A stretch of DNA of 5,200 nt from Chloroflexota bacterium (GTDB taxonomy: Bacteria; Chloroflexota; Dormibacteria; CF-121), in assembly GCA_005882525.1 (NCBI GenBank), contig VBGO01000167.1:1-5200 (forward strand). Reading direction: 5' to 3'. Made by a program: the position numbers and the translations under genes. Under the pieces are notes generated by a model, which saw only the letters and a program-made list of their open reading frames with translations, made no database searches and was not told the DNA's origin. Every line of letters starts with the position of its first letter. Positions within the stretch are counted from its first letter, which is position 1. Below, piece after piece: positions 4,953-5,200 of the stretch.

Positions 4953-5200
4953 CCCCGGGCGGCGAGGTGCTGTCTGATGATCGCCTGGCAGAGCGCCACA
5001 TCGCGCACGGCATCCGTTGCCGTGGTCCGTGGTTCCCGGTTTTCGGTTATGCAGCCGTAGAACTCCAGCAATTCCCGCTTGAACGCCTCCTCGAACGACT
5101 CGGTCTCGACCGTTCGCCATGACCTCGGGGTCTCCTCGCTGCCGCCCTCCAGCACCAGCTCGGTCGGGGCGCTGCGCAGAAAGGGCGACGGAAAGATCAG
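4949..5200 (-). CDS. C-terminal end of a Gfo/Idh/MocA-type oxidoreductase (partial)
   Basis: The frame is open from the right edge to a TAG at 4951-4949, giving 83 residues. It starts in LIFPSPFLRSAPTELVLEGG, continues with SFEEAFKRELLEFYGCITENREPRTTATDAVRDVALCQAIIRQHL, and ends in AARG. A FPSP-x-L-x-x-x-PT strand followed by a Phe-Glu-x-x-F helix, 'F-x-x-x-I-x-x-x-R-x-P' and an Asp-Ala-x-x-D-x-x-L-x-x-A helix are the usual end of Gfo/Idh/MocA proteins, which oxidise or reduce sugars or inositols with NAD(P). The N-terminal Rossmann domain is outside the window, so substrate and cofactor cannot be judged. The GTG at 5155 is internal to the gene and is not its start. A sugar-modifying role would suit the epimerase and glycosyltransferase nearby. 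Confidence 0.75.
   Translation of the reverse strand: MIFPSPFLRSAPTELVLEGGSEETPRSWRTVETESFEEAFKRELLEFYGCITENREPRTTATDAVRDVALCQAIIRQHLAARG

Noticed and set aside
1..5200. A new defence, secretion or biosynthetic system
   Set aside because: Every gene belongs to a recognisable common family, the strands alternate, and there is no conserved cluster pattern. Only a loose envelope/glycan theme can be supported.
1..5200. tRNA, rRNA, riboswitch or insertion-sequence gene
   Set aside because: No cloverleaf, rRNA-like segment, known aptamer core or transposase motif was seen, and coding sequence fills nearly all of the window.

Overview
This is a compact, high-GC bacterial window with seven genes and almost no spacer DNA; no stretch longer than about 125 bases lacks a gene. 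Five genes are complete and one is cut at each edge. The content is a flippase-like membrane protein, an NDP-sugar epimerase, a family 2 glycosyltransferase, a DUF2079 membrane protein, an intradiol-dioxygenase lipoprotein, an SLT lytic transglycosylase and the C-terminus of a Gfo/Idh/MocA-type oxidoreductase. The strong GC bias, several starts without a Shine-Dalgarno sequence, and the presence of DUF2079 and a secreted intradiol dioxygenase point to a soil-type high-GC lineage such as Chloroflexota, 'Candidatus Dormibacteraeota' or Actinomycetota. This is inference; there is no taxonomic marker in the window.

Layout: flippase-like (1-197, -, partial); epimerase (242-1255, +); glycosyltransferase (1149-1895, -); DUF2079 (1930-3492, +); dioxygenase lipoprotein (3506-4117, -); transglycosylase (4242-4952, +); oxidoreductase (4949-5200, -, partial). 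The strand flips at every junction, so no two adjacent genes can form a simple operon. The three convergent junctions are very tight: a 107-bp overlap, a 13-bp gap, and a four-base overlap in which CTAG holds both stop codons. The three divergent gaps (about 45, 34 and 124 bp) must hold all promoters.

Functionally, most of the genes suit envelope and glycan work. The epimerase and the probable oxidoreductase would modify nucleotide sugars, the GT2 enzyme would move a sugar to a lipid carrier or acceptor, the flippase-like and DUF2079 proteins are multi-pass membrane proteins, and the transglycosylase cuts peptidoglycan. The dioxygenase lipoprotein has no obvious pathway partner here.

The most notable non-coding signal is a short GC-rich palindromic (REP-like) repeat found at three loci in the same orientation. 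One locus is a tandem pair inserted in frame inside the DUF2079 gene, one covers the ribosome-binding site and candidate start of the epimerase, and one lies in a divergent promoter region where its tail forms a G-quadruplex motif. Two minus-strand genes also share a TAG(C/G)CT hexamer exactly six bases before ATG, which suggests leaderless transcription. I did not find a defence system, CRISPR array, RNA gene, transposase gene or novel multi-gene system.
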